49,217 nt of DNA from contig CAYSXY010000013.1 of NCBI GenBank assembly GCA_964435165.1, forward strand, positions 1-49,217, given 5' to 3'. This DNA is from CAYSXY01 sp964435165. GTDB taxonomy: Bacteria; Pseudomonadota; Alphaproteobacteria; Rickettsiales; RI-342. Position numbers and translations under genes: made by a program. Shown here piece after piece: positions 15,392 through 24,024 of this stretch (position 1 is the first letter of the stretch; every line of letters starts with the position of its first letter). Below the pieces are notes generated by a model. That model saw only the letters and a program-made list of their open reading frames with translations, made no database searches and was not told where the DNA came from.

Positions 15392-16893
15392 CCGAAGCGT
15401 GATGCCTGTTCGGCAGCATGCATCAAGGCGCGTGCTTTATTATAGCTCTCCTGATATTCGGCTTCCGGGTCACTGTCGGCAACAACCCCGCCTCCTGCCT
15501 GGATGTGAATGTGCCCATCCTTGATGAGTGCTGTGCGCAGCGCGATGCAGCTATCCATAGCACCGGTTCCACTAAAATAACCGACGCAACCCCCATAGAA
15601 TTTTCGCTGGATTGTCTCCAGCTCATTAATGATCTCCATTGCCCGTATTTTGGGCGCTCCGCTGACAGTACCTGCCGGAAAGCCTGCCATTAACGCATCC
15701 AGGGCATCTTTGTCCTTATCAATGCGGCCAATGACATTGGAGACGATATGCATGACATGGGAATAACGTTCGATGACCATCTGTTCGGTCACGGTGACAG
15801 AATCCATGGCGGCAACACGACCGACATCATTGCGACCTAAATCCAGCAGCATTAAATGCTCGGCAATCTCTTTGGGATCGCGTAGCAAGTCTTCTTCCAG
15901 TGCCTGGTCTTCTTCGGCGGAGGCACCGCGTTTGCGGGTGCCGGCGATAGGGCGAATTGTGACGATATCATCGCGTAGGCGTACCATTATCTCCGGGCTG
16001 GAGCCTACCAGTTGGAAGGTGCCGAAATTAAGATAGAAGAGAAATGGTGATGGATTCAGATGCCTTAAGGATCGATAAAACGCAAAGGCATCAAGAGGGA
16101 AGGCAGCGGAGAAACGCTGTGACGGGACAATCTGGAAAATATCGCCGGCGAAAATATGTTCACGCGCCTTTTCCACCATGCTGTGATAGTGGTTGCGTGT
16201 CAGATTCGAGGTAAAATCCAGAGTTAAGGGCTCCACATGGCCTCTGTTATGGGCGCGTGCTGAGCGAGGCAGGGGGTGTTCCAACTGGTCAGCAATACGA
16301 CTCAGGCGCATCAATGCCGATTCATAGGCGATATCGGCAGGGCGATCTTCTTCCGGATAGACCGGTGTGACGATGATGATTTCATCGGCAACGCCATCAA
16401 AAATTACCATAATGCGTGGCCGCATGAGGCATCCGTCCGGCAGGTCGGTCTCATCGGGGTTGGTGATTGGAATGTCTTCGACAAGGCCAATGGTCTCATA
16501 GCCGAGATAGCCAATCCATCCGGATGCCATGGGAGGGAGTTCCTCCGGTTTCTCGATGCGGGATTCTTGTAATAATGAGCGTAGCTCATCCAATGGTGGC
16601 CCATCAAGCGGTTCATAGACGGGATCGCTCGCATCTGGGGTCCGGCATAATTCCGCCTGGTTGCCATGATAGCGCCAGATCATGTCGGGTTGCAGGCCGA
16701 TGATGGAGTAGCGGCCTCGTGATTCTCCCCCTTGTACAGATTCAAGCAGGAAGAACGGAGCCTTTTTATCAAGCAGCTTCATTGAGGCGGCGACTGGTGT
16801 GTCTAAATCCGCTGAAAGACGCGTCCAGACCAGTTGTGGTTTTTGCGTGTCGTAACCGGGGGTGAAGTCTGAAATGGTGGGAAAATAATCCAT
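15388..16893 (-). CDS. trpE: Anthranilate synthase component I
   Basis: Chorismate-binding subunit that makes anthranilate for tryptophan. The protein starts at ATG 16893 (MDYFPTISDF, AGG ribosome site) and is 501 residues long. N-terminal FFLLESVQGG contains the LLES element of the tryptophan feedback site. The catalytic C-terminal half has PFLFYLNFG, GTRKRG, the HLMLLDLGRNDVGR stretch, PAGTVSGAPKIRAME and the QAGGGVVADSDPE region. It follows ppiD by 4 bases, a pairing common in alphaproteobacteria. No trpG is adjacent. Upstream in-frame codons back to 17112 lie inside ppiD and are not used. Confidence 0.95.
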   Translation of the reverse strand: MDYFPTISDFTPGYDTQKPQLVWTRLSADLDTPVAASMKLLDKKAPFFLLESVQGGESRGRYSIIGLQPDMIWRYHGNQAELCRTPDASDPVYEPLDGPPLDELRSLLQESRIEKPEELPPMASGWIGYLGYETIGLVEDIPITNPDETDLPDGCLMRPRIMVIFDGVADEIIIVTPVYPEEDRPADIAYESALMRLSRIADQLEHPLPRSARAHNRGHVEPLTLDFTSNLTRNHYHSMVEKAREHIFAGDIFQIVPSQRFSAAFPLDAFAFYRSLRHLNPSPFLFYLNFGTFQLVGSSPEIMVRLRDDIVTIRPIAGTRKRGASAEEDQALEEDLLRDPKEIAEHLMLLDLGRNDVGRVAAMDSVTVTEQMVIERYSHVMHIVSNVIGRIDKDKDALDALMAGFPAGTVSGAPKIRAMEIINELETIQRKFYGGCVGYFSGTGAMDSCIALRTALIKDGHIHIQAGGGVVADSDPEAEYQESYNKARALMHAAEQASRFG

Positions 16894-16897
16894 GCGC

Positions 16898-18814
16898 CTA
16901 TAATGGCATATCTGCCAGCGATGCTGCCGGTTGTTGATTATAGCTGCGGTAGATTTCAACGCCATAGCGGGAACGCAAATGACGTGTATACAAATCCAGC
17001 AATTCACGGTGATATTGCGGCAACAGGTCAGAGACGATGGATTGGATGGCGGCGTCATCCGGTTCTTCCGCCGGTGTGATCTCGTGCAGCCTGGCAATAA
17101 CGTAGCCGCCACCTTCTGTCATGACCGCATTTGTTGTCTCTTCAGGCGCCAGAGTGAAGATTGCCGGGGCAATGGACTGTTTGATGTTGTCATCTGCATC
17201 TTCACCCTCTGATGCATTGGCTGTGTTCCGTGTCACTGTTGTGCGCGTGGGGTTTGCAAGCTCCCAGTTTGCGGCAATGGTGCCAAGCGCAATACCGCTG
17301 GCGGCCTGAGAGGCAATGTCTTGTGCCTGTTCTAGCAGCAGTCGCTCTGTTTCCGCTTTTTTCCATGACTGAATGACCGTACCGCGTACCTCATCCAGTG
17401 CACGGCTGCGTGAAGGGGTGACACTTTCCAGGGAGAGGGCGTAGTAGGTGCGGTTTTGCGAGAGGCGGAGTTCCGGTTCATCGCCTTGTTCCAGACTAAA
17501 GGCATATTCCAGGAATTCCGGCTCATCGAATGGCAGGGGCAAAGCTGTGCCATCCGGCTGGAGTCCCTCGGCATCAATCATGCCGATCGTTTGTATTGTC
17601 AGTTCACTGGCATTGGCGGCTTCTTCCAGTGTGCTTCCGGCGGCGAATGCATCTTCCAACACCACGGACATGTCATACATCATTTGATCCAACTGATTGG
17701 TGATGACGTCCTGCTGAATCGTGTCTTTGACATCCTCGAATGGTTTGATCGTGGCAGGAAATCGCTCAGCTACACGATACAGATGCACCCCAAACGCACT
17801 TTCCGACGGCATACTGACATTGCCAACGGCTGTGGCATCAATCACTTCCTGAGCGCCTGCCGGCAGATCGCCAGCGCTTACCTCTCCAAGATCCGTCCAT
17901 GTTGCCGGTACGGTTGCTTGTTTGGCATGGATGTCAGCCAATGTGGCATTATCCATCAGTTCGGCTCGTACCTCCATTGCTGTCGCTACGTCCGGGAGAA
18001 TAATCTGCTCAATCCGAGCGCGTTCCGGCAGCGTGTAGAGGTCCTGATTGTCGTCATAATAGGCGCGCATTGACTCATCGCTGATATCGAGATTGTTGAT
18101 GACATCCATGCGCGAGAGGGTGATGAGTTTAAAGCGCCGATATTCAGGAGCGGAAAATAACTCATCATGCGTGTCATAATAGGCAATTAAATCTGTTTCT
18201 GATGGGTCCTGTATAGGGGGAATATCTTGGGTGCCAATCGTGATATAGCTGAACGTGCGTGCCTCGTTCTGGTAATGGTGGATGAGACGTGCCTGAGCGT
18301 CCAACGCGAAGGGTTGATTCGTAAACAGGTCAATTAACTCTCCCGTGGCGATCTGCTGTTGAACGGTATGTACATAATCCGCTTCCGTCATACCATTGAA
18401 GCGAAGCACCTCAGCAAAACGGTCTTTGCTGAATACCCCGTCTTCCTGAAATAACGCATCGTTACCGATACGCTCCAGGATGTGGGTGACCGGTACATGG
18501 ATGCCGAGACGTGCCGCTTCCTGCTCTAGCAGGTGCTGGTTGATAAGGCGTTCCAGAACTTGTTGTTCCAGTGTTTGACGAAAAATATCCGGGATTTGGC
18601 CGCCGAACATTTGTTGAAAGCGTGATATGTCATCCTGTAAGGCCATCGAGAGTTGCGTATCTGTGATCATATCGTCGCCGACTTTTGCTACATCCTGCTG
18701 GCCGCCTCCACGGAACATATCGCCAATACCCCACAGGGCAAAACTGCCCACAATCAGCACCAGCAGCGCTTTGACGAAAATAGAATTGGTGTTATTGCGA
18801 ATGGCTTCCAGCAT
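16898..18814 (-). CDS. ppiD: Periplasmic folding chaperone PpiD-like (SurA_N / parvulin)
   Basis: A 638-residue inner-membrane-anchored chaperone. The start ATG 18814 has an AAGG site and gives MLEAIRNNTNSIFVKALLVLIVGSFALWGIGD, in which one N-terminal transmembrane helix is visible (split wording; residues 13-31). Residues about 35-190 are SurA_N-like (QMFGGQIPDIFRQTLEQQVLE), followed by a parvulin-type peptidyl-prolyl isomerase region around 265-375 (EVSAGDLPAG, SAFGVHLYRV) and a helical C-terminus. It helps fold outer-membrane and periplasmic proteins near the Sec translocon. It is divergent from tpiA and upstream of trpE. Confidence 0.9.
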   Translation of the reverse strand: MLEAIRNNTNSIFVKALLVLIVGSFALWGIGDMFRGGGQQDVAKVGDDMITDTQLSMALQDDISRFQQMFGGQIPDIFRQTLEQQVLERLINQHLLEQEAARLGIHVPVTHILERIGNDALFQEDGVFSKDRFAEVLRFNGMTEADYVHTVQQQIATGELIDLFTNQPFALDAQARLIHHYQNEARTFSYITIGTQDIPPIQDPSETDLIAYYDTHDELFSAPEYRRFKLITLSRMDVINNLDISDESMRAYYDDNQDLYTLPERARIEQIILPDVATAMEVRAELMDNATLADIHAKQATVPATWTDLGEVSAGDLPAGAQEVIDATAVGNVSMPSESAFGVHLYRVAERFPATIKPFEDVKDTIQQDVITNQLDQMMYDMSVVLEDAFAAGSTLEEAANASELTIQTIGMIDAEGLQPDGTALPLPFDEPEFLEYAFSLEQGDEPELRLSQNRTYYALSLESVTPSRSRALDEVRGTVIQSWKKAETERLLLEQAQDIASQAASGIALGTIAANWELANPTRTTVTRNTANASEGEDADDNIKQSIAPAIFTLAPEETTNAVMTEGGGYVIARLHEITPAEEPDDAAIQSIVSDLLPQYHRELLDLYTRHLRSRYGVEIYRSYNQQPAASLADMPL

Positions 18815-18973
18815 TGCCTTACCGACGTTGTCTATGCAGAGATAATTCGGGCACAGTAATAGCAGCGTCCGGCACCCATGCAAGAGGTTTGCATACTAAG
18901 CCGCGGTAGATGACAAGTGAGCGTGGCTATGTTAACCCTTACAGGGGTTTTACAGACAGATGGAATAGAAAAA

Positions 18974-19759
18974 ATGGCAATATTACATCCTCTTATTGTT
19001 GCGAACTGGAAGATGCATGGCAGTAGGGAATTAGTGACAGAGATAACCAATATGCTGGGCGAAGGGGTGCGTGGTGCTGAGCTGGTGGTATGCCCTCCAT
19101 CGGTTTGGCTGCGTGATATGGACTCCGCGCTAGGGAGTGATCATCAAGCGGTGCGCCTGGGAGCACAGGACTGCCACATGGAGAAAGAGGGAGCGTTTAC
19201 TGGTGATGTCAGTGCACGAATGCTCCGTGAAATAGGCTGTGATTATGTCATTGTGGGCCATTCAGAGCGTCGAACCCATCACGTAGAGAATGATGCGCAG
19301 ATTGGTCGTAAAGCGACGGCAGCACTGGTTGCCGGGTTGACGCCCATTATTTGTGTGGGAGAGGCCGAAGAGGAACGCGATGCAGGCCATGCGGTGCATG
19401 CCGTGCAGGAGCAGTTGGCCTTGATTATTGAAGAATTGCCCGATGCGATTGACCAATATTCCGGTCTGGTGTTGGCCTACGAGCCGGTATGGGCGATTGG
19501 AACGGGTCGGGTGCCGTCGATGGAAGATATTGAAGTGATGCACGCGGTGATTCGTCAGTTTCTGACGGATCACGATCCGGCTTATGCGCATGGGCTACGC
19601 GTACTTTATGGTGGGTCAGTGAAGCCTGCGAATGCAGCAGGATTAATAGCTGTGAATGGCGTTGATGGGTTTCTGATTGGTGGTGCAAGCCTGCAACCTG
19701 CGTCGTTCAAGGCAATCGCCGAGGCGGCAGCCGAGGTGCGAGGACGTCAGGCGGCATGA
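18974..19759 (+). CDS. tpiA: Triosephosphate isomerase
   Basis: Interconverts dihydroxyacetone phosphate and glyceraldehyde 3-phosphate. The active-site lysine is in VANWKMHGS, the electrophilic histidine in VGHSERR, the catalytic glutamate in YEPVWAIGTG, and the phosphate loop is YGGSVKPANA. Start ATG 18974 gives 261 residues beginning at the usual family N-terminus; the frame is open back to 18917 with other possible starts, so the choice rests on family length. It is transcribed with secG and pyrG downstream in an order common in alphaproteobacteria. Confidence 0.95.
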   Translation: MAILHPLIVANWKMHGSRELVTEITNMLGEGVRGAELVVCPPSVWLRDMDSALGSDHQAVRLGAQDCHMEKEGAFTGDVSARMLREIGCDYVIVGHSERRTHHVENDAQIGRKATAALVAGLTPIICVGEAEEERDAGHAVHAVQEQLALIIEELPDAIDQYSGLVLAYEPVWAIGTGRVPSMEDIEVMHAVIRQFLTDHDPAYAHGLRVLYGGSVKPANAAGLIAVNGVDGFLIGGASLQPASFKAIAEAAAEVRGRQAA

Positions 19760-19904
19760 TTGCCTGGAATATGTGTTTTCAGCAAAGCGAAGATCGTTGA
19801 TTTTCGCTGGCCAAAACGGGTTTAGGCCGTTAGAACCGGCAGCAGGTATTAGGCTATATTGAATATGGCATATTACTCTGAGGTGAAGTGTAAGGATAAT
19901 AACT

Positions 19905-20258
19905 ATGTATTCGGTGTTGCTTGTCATTCATACCGTGATCGCACTTGCAATTATTCTGAGTGTGCTGGTGCAGCGTAGTGATCAGGATGGGTTTGGGCTG
20001 GGAAGCGGTGGCAACAGCTTCATGAGTTCGGCCGCGAAGGCGAATTTTTTAACGCGTACCACGGCATTGCTGGCGACAGCCTTTATGATTACCAGCTTGA
20101 TTTTGACCATGATGGGGCATCGGGATAGTGGAACGTCGATTGTCGACCAAATTCCGGTTCATAGCGATGTGGCACCTGTTGATGCGCCAACGGCTCCGGC
20201 GCCGGAAGAAAGTGCCCCGGCAGCGCCGGCGCGGCCGGTCGTGCCGATTGCAGAATAA
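19905..20258 (+). CDS. secG: Protein translocase subunit SecG
   Basis: A small Sec translocon subunit of 117 residues with two transmembrane helices (about 2-20 and 52-72) and the conserved cytoplasmic loop VLVQRSDQDGFGLGSGG followed by RTTALLATAF. The C-terminus is an Ala/Pro-rich tail common in alphaproteobacterial SecG. An AAGGATAA ribosome site precedes the ATG. The 145-bp gap after tpiA holds an AGCGAA/TTCGCT hairpin without a T run. Confidence 0.93.
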   Translation: MYSVLLVIHTVIALAIILSVLVQRSDQDGFGLGSGGNSFMSSAAKANFLTRTTALLATAFMITSLILTMMGHRDSGTSIVDQIPVHSDVAPVDAPTAPAPEESAPAAPARPVVPIAE

Positions 20259-20322
20259 GGGCGCATGTGTTGGCTCTCTATATCACCCATGATGACAATT
20301 TTTAAGGAGCGTATCAAAGATC

Positions 20323-22002
20323 ATGCCTCGCTATATCTTTATTACCGGAGGGGTGGTCAGTTCCCTGGGAAAAGGATTGGCGGCTGCCAGTCTGGCAGCG
20401 TTGTTGCAGGGACGTGGTTATAAGGTACGTCTGCGTAAGCTCGACCCCTATTTGAATGTGGATCCCGGGACGATGAGCCCGATTCAGCATGGTGAGGTGT
20501 TTGTTACCGATGATGGGGCAGAGACTGATCTCGATCTAGGCCATTACGAACGATTTACCGGAGTGGATGCCAAAAAATCGGATAATGTTACGACAGGGCA
20601 GATTTATTCCACCTTGCTCGCCAAGGAACGCAAAGGCGATTATCTGGGGGGTACCGTGCAGGTGATTCCCCATGTGACGAATCTTATTAAGGAATTTATC
20701 AAGCGTGATACGTCGCGTGAGGATTTTGTGCTGTGTGAGATTGGCGGCACGGTGGGGGATATTGAAGGCCAGCCTTTTTTGGAGGCGATTCGTCAGCTTG
20801 GCTATGAGCTTGGGCCGGAGCGATGTTGCTTTATGCATTTGACGTTGGTGCCCTATATTGCCGCGGCAAAGGAATTAAAGACCAAGCCGACGCAGCATTC
20901 AGTGAAAGAGTTGCGGATGATCGGGATTCAACCCGATGTATTGGTATGCCGGGCTGAACACCACATTCCCATCCCACTGCGCAAGAAGATCGCTCTTTTT
21001 TGCAATATTATGGAAGAGCGGGTCATCCAGGCGCTGGATGTCGAGTCGATTTATCAGGTGCCGAGTAACTTACATGGTGAGGGGTTGGACCGAGCCGTCC
21101 TCGAATACTTCAATCTGCCGGTACAAAATGATGCGTTGGATTTATCGGATTGGGAGCGCATTACGCGTCGGCAACTGAACCCTCGTGCGGAAGTGACAGT
21201 GGCGATTGTTGGTAAATATACCAGTTTGCATGATGCCTATAAATCGTTGACCGAAGCGTTGGATCATGCCGGGTTCGATAACCGGGTGAAGGTAAAAGTG
21301 CGCTGGGTCAATGCCCGCAACCTGACGCGTGAGGAAGCTGAGAAAAAACTCAAGACAGCACATGCCATACTCGTGCCGGGCGGGTTTGGTGAGGGAGGCG
21401 TTGATGGTAAGCTGGAAGCGATTCGCTTTGCCCGTGAGCATCAGATTCCATTTCTCGGTATTTGTTTTGGCATGCAGCTAGCCGTATTGGAGTCGGCACG
21501 CAGCCTTGCTGGATTGACGCAGGCCGGATCGAGTGAATTCGGCGCCCCGAAAGAACCGTTGGTTGGCTTGCTTACCGAATGGCTCAAGGCCGGAGAGTTG
21601 CAAAAGCGCAGTCTGGATGGCGATCTGGGCGGCACTATGCGCCTGGGTGCTTATGACTGCCTGCTGGAGCCAGGAAGTAAGGTGCGAAAAATATATGGTA
21701 AATCGAAGATTAGTGAACGGCACCGCCACCGCTATGAAGTGAATATGAAATATCGCGCCAAGCTGGAAAAATCAGGACTGAAATTTACCGGGCTGTCACC
21801 GGATGGGTTGTTGCCGGAAATTGTCGAGCTGTCGGATCATCCGTGGTTTATCGGCGTTCAGTTTCATCCTGAATTTAAATCGCGCCCGTTTCGGCCTCAC
21901 CCGTTATTTGTATCCTTTGTACAAGGTGCGATGGAACATGCCGGTGTGACGGTGGATCAGACGCCGAGTCAGGCGACGTCTAGTCAGGCGAATGCAGCGT
22001 GA
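20323..22002 (+). CDS. pyrG: CTP synthase
   Basis: Makes CTP from UTP, ATP and glutamine. The N-terminal synthetase domain begins MPRYIFITGGVVSSLGKGLAAAS, with LDPYLNVDPGTMSP and a switch region around TGQIYSTLLAKERKGDYLG. The C-terminal class I glutamine amidotransferase has the nucleophile cysteine in FLGICFGMQLAVLE and the HPEF histidine/glutamate pair in GVQFHPEFKSRP. The 559-residue length is normal apart from a short Ser/Gln/Ala tail (two near-identical SQA repeats). An AAGGAG element lies 13 bases before the ATG, farther than usual. Confidence 0.97.
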   Translation: MPRYIFITGGVVSSLGKGLAAASLAALLQGRGYKVRLRKLDPYLNVDPGTMSPIQHGEVFVTDDGAETDLDLGHYERFTGVDAKKSDNVTTGQIYSTLLAKERKGDYLGGTVQVIPHVTNLIKEFIKRDTSREDFVLCEIGGTVGDIEGQPFLEAIRQLGYELGPERCCFMHLTLVPYIAAAKELKTKPTQHSVKELRMIGIQPDVLVCRAEHHIPIPLRKKIALFCNIMEERVIQALDVESIYQVPSNLHGEGLDRAVLEYFNLPVQNDALDLSDWERITRRQLNPRAEVTVAIVGKYTSLHDAYKSLTEALDHAGFDNRVKVKVRWVNARNLTREEAEKKLKTAHAILVPGGFGEGGVDGKLEAIRFAREHQIPFLGICFGMQLAVLESARSLAGLTQAGSSEFGAPKEPLVGLLTEWLKAGELQKRSLDGDLGGTMRLGAYDCLLEPGSKVRKIYGKSKISERHRHRYEVNMKYRAKLEKSGLKFTGLSPDGLLPEIVELSDHPWFIGVQFHPEFKSRPFRPHPLFVSFVQGAMEHAGVTVDQTPSQATSSQANAA

Positions 22003-22036
22003 GGCCTTTGTTTTCCTATCGTAGCGATGCGGGTAG

Positions 22037-23260
22037 ATGACAGCGCCGGTTCCCGAAGATCATTTCTGCCTGCGTGATATTCCAGCGAGTACTGTACTGG
22101 ATGGCGGATTTGTACGGCATATTCTCGACCACCCACCGATCCTGATGCATGGTGGCATGCATTTTGGCATTCGTCAAAGCCGGTATGAAAATGCCTTCAC
22201 CCAACATAGTCTGGATGTGGAGCCACGGCAGCCTGATAGCCATGGGGTGACGCATTATCCGGAAGCAGATTTGGAAGCACGCGCCTTGGCAGCGATGTAT
22301 CGCCTGCATGGACACCCGGTTTTGCTTATGCCATCGCAGCCCGGTGCACTGGATGGTATTTTCTGTACGGATTCGGATAAGAGTTTTCAGCAGCTGACGA
22401 AGCTGGCAGATGGACGCTATGAAGCAGGGCCAGTGTTGTCAATCATGCCGCGTTTTACGCATGAAGAGCGGCAAAGCGAGGTGCCGTGGAAGGAACGGCT
22501 GCTTCGTACCAGTGTGCAGAATCCTGACCCGGCAGGGCAGCGGCGCATTGTGCAGATGGCGCATGCGATGGAATTTGGCGATACCCGTGTGGTGTTTCAT
22601 CATATTCCGGGTGCAGAAGGCGGCGTGGTGCTGGCCGGGCTGGCAGAAACGACGGAGCTGGCCATGGGGCGCTCCACGCAGGAAGGGCACCGGGAATTTG
22701 CCGATTACCTGCATGAATATGTAAATGCAGCGATACAGGTCATCACCATTCATTTGCGTCAGCCATTTTACCATATGGATACAACGGGGCCGACGGCTAA
22801 AGGCGGTCATCTGTTTACGCATTCTGCCGCATATACGCCGGAGAGTTGGGACACACTAAAAGCGCTGTTTGGTGATAAGCTCGTTGAGATACCACTGGAT
22901 GATATTCAAAGCGGATTTGGTGGTAATGCGACGTCATTTGGTCGGCGTATTTACATGAGTGATGCTGTTTCAGACCGGGCGGTGCAGATGATCACAGAGC
23001 GCGGGTATGATGTTATCTTAACGCCGATACCGCATACGATGAAAGGCGGCGGCGGGCATCGCTGCATGACATCGACCAATCCACATTATTATATTCAGGA
23101 AGGCTATCATCCTGACTTGCATCATGGCACAAATGGTATGGTGTGGCAGGTGACAATCGATTATCAGGCAGATCGGATTACGCTCTATGAGCGTGGGCAG
23201 GACGGAAAGCTTAGCAATGGAACGGATATTAGCCATGTGGTCAGTTCTGAGGAGTGGTGA
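22037..23260 (+). CDS. Pentein-fold guanidine-modifying enzyme (amidinotransferase/dimethylargininase-like)
   Basis: A 407-residue protein with the marks of the amidinotransferase/deiminase superfamily. These are an N-terminal substrate loop PGALDGIFCTDSDKS, a catalytic His-Asp region FYHMDTTGPTAKGGHLF, and a C-terminal catalytic cysteine in GGGGHRCMTSTNP (compare the RGGPRC-type motif of arginine deiminases). Members hydrolyse or transfer guanidino groups of arginine, methylarginines or citrulline through a covalent cysteine intermediate. The substrate cannot be read from sequence. It starts 34 bases after pyrG, so co-transcription with CTP synthase is likely. The ribosome site is weak. Confidence 0.75.
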   Translation: MTAPVPEDHFCLRDIPASTVLDGGFVRHILDHPPILMHGGMHFGIRQSRYENAFTQHSLDVEPRQPDSHGVTHYPEADLEARALAAMYRLHGHPVLLMPSQPGALDGIFCTDSDKSFQQLTKLADGRYEAGPVLSIMPRFTHEERQSEVPWKERLLRTSVQNPDPAGQRRIVQMAHAMEFGDTRVVFHHIPGAEGGVVLAGLAETTELAMGRSTQEGHREFADYLHEYVNAAIQVITIHLRQPFYHMDTTGPTAKGGHLFTHSAAYTPESWDTLKALFGDKLVEIPLDDIQSGFGGNATSFGRRIYMSDAVSDRAVQMITERGYDVILTPIPHTMKGGGGHRCMTSTNPHYYIQEGYHPDLHHGTNGMVWQVTIDYQADRITLYERGQDGKLSNGTDISHVVSSEEW

Positions 23261-23280
23261 TTATAGTCATTCCACTTAAA

Positions 23281-23478
23281 AATTCCCCATTGCTGCAAAT
23301 AGCAGATTTGCTTGCGCTCCTCATGTCATGTAGGTTTACAACACTCTCGAAGAGGAGTGTTGTACCTATAGATGAGTTTCGCATCCCTCCTAGTGGATGC
23401 GAAAACTACAATCATTCCGGTGCTCATCAAACTCCTATTTTGGCTTCGCCGCCCTAACGGGTCGCTGGATGGGGAATT
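23281..23478. repeat. Multi-hairpin element bounded by 10-bp inverted repeats
   Basis: The 371-bp gap before rpmB contains a 198-bp element with perfect terminal inverted repeats AATTCCCCAT (23281-23290) and ATGGGGAATT (23469-23478). Inside are three further hairpins: GCAAAT/ATTTGC (23295-23300 with 23306-23311), a long stem 23331-23346 with 23355-23368 (one two-base bulge) and TTTCGCATCC/GGATGCGAAA (23377-23386 with 23395-23404). TAAA flanks both sides (23277-23280 and 23480-23483), a possible but weak target duplication. No protein is encoded. Confidence 0.6.
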
Positions 23479-23557
23479 CTAAATTGGAACGACTATATAA
23501 TCTCCATAAAAGGGTTGGGTTGACTGACAGTACGATGTTTGAGACTTCTATAAACCC

Positions 23558-23586
23558 TTGACATTTGATAGCCCTGACGATAGTAA
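23558..23586 (+). promoter_or_regulatory. Sigma-70-type promoter of rpmB
   Basis: TTGACA (23558-23563), exactly 17 bases, then TAGTAA (23581-23586): a perfect -35 and a 4-of-6 -10 with ideal spacing, 46 bases before rpmB. Strength fits a ribosomal protein gene. Confidence 0.65.
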
Positions 23587-23631
23587 ACGCTCTCTTTACC
23601 TCATAGGCAAATAGAAGAAACGGATAGAATC

Positions 23632-23925
23632 ATGGCAAAAAAATGCAGCCTGACCGGCAAAGGCCCGCAATCCGGCAATAACGTGTCGCACTCCAATCGT
23701 AAGACGCGTCGTCGTTTTATGCCCAATATTCAGCCGGTTTCTTTCTTAAGTGAAGCCCTTGGTCAGAAGGTGAAGTTGCGTGTGACACCTAGCACCATCC
23801 GCACGGTTGAGCATAATGGTGGGTTGGATAATTACCTGCTGACGACATCAAGCCTGAAGCTGACTCCGGAAGCGGTGGCGCTGAAGAAAAAAATCAAAAA
23901 AGCAGTAGCGGGTAAAGCGGCGTAA
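23632..23925 (+). CDS. rpmB: 50S ribosomal protein L28
   Basis: A 97-residue basic ribosomal protein. MAKKCSLTGKGPQSGNNVSHSNRKTRRRF, read across its first 29 residues, is characteristic of L28, with the SHSNRKTRRRF core and the NIQPVSFLSEALGQKVKLRV continuation. It is convergent with cobT, with 99 bp between the stops that include a small TTATCT/AGATAA hairpin (23976-23993). The rpmB-cobT-cobS neighbourhood is conserved in alphaproteobacteria. Confidence 0.97.
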   Translation: MAKKCSLTGKGPQSGNNVSHSNRKTRRRFMPNIQPVSFLSEALGQKVKLRVTPSTIRTVEHNGGLDNYLLTTSSLKLTPEAVALKKKIKKAVAGKAA

Positions 23926-24024
23926 GGCCCTTTTTCCAACGTATAAGCCATTCAAAGCGTATATTTGTCTATCACTTATCTCTGTTCAGATAATGACTGA
24001 GTAACGTTCTTAGTTGTTGTTGGG

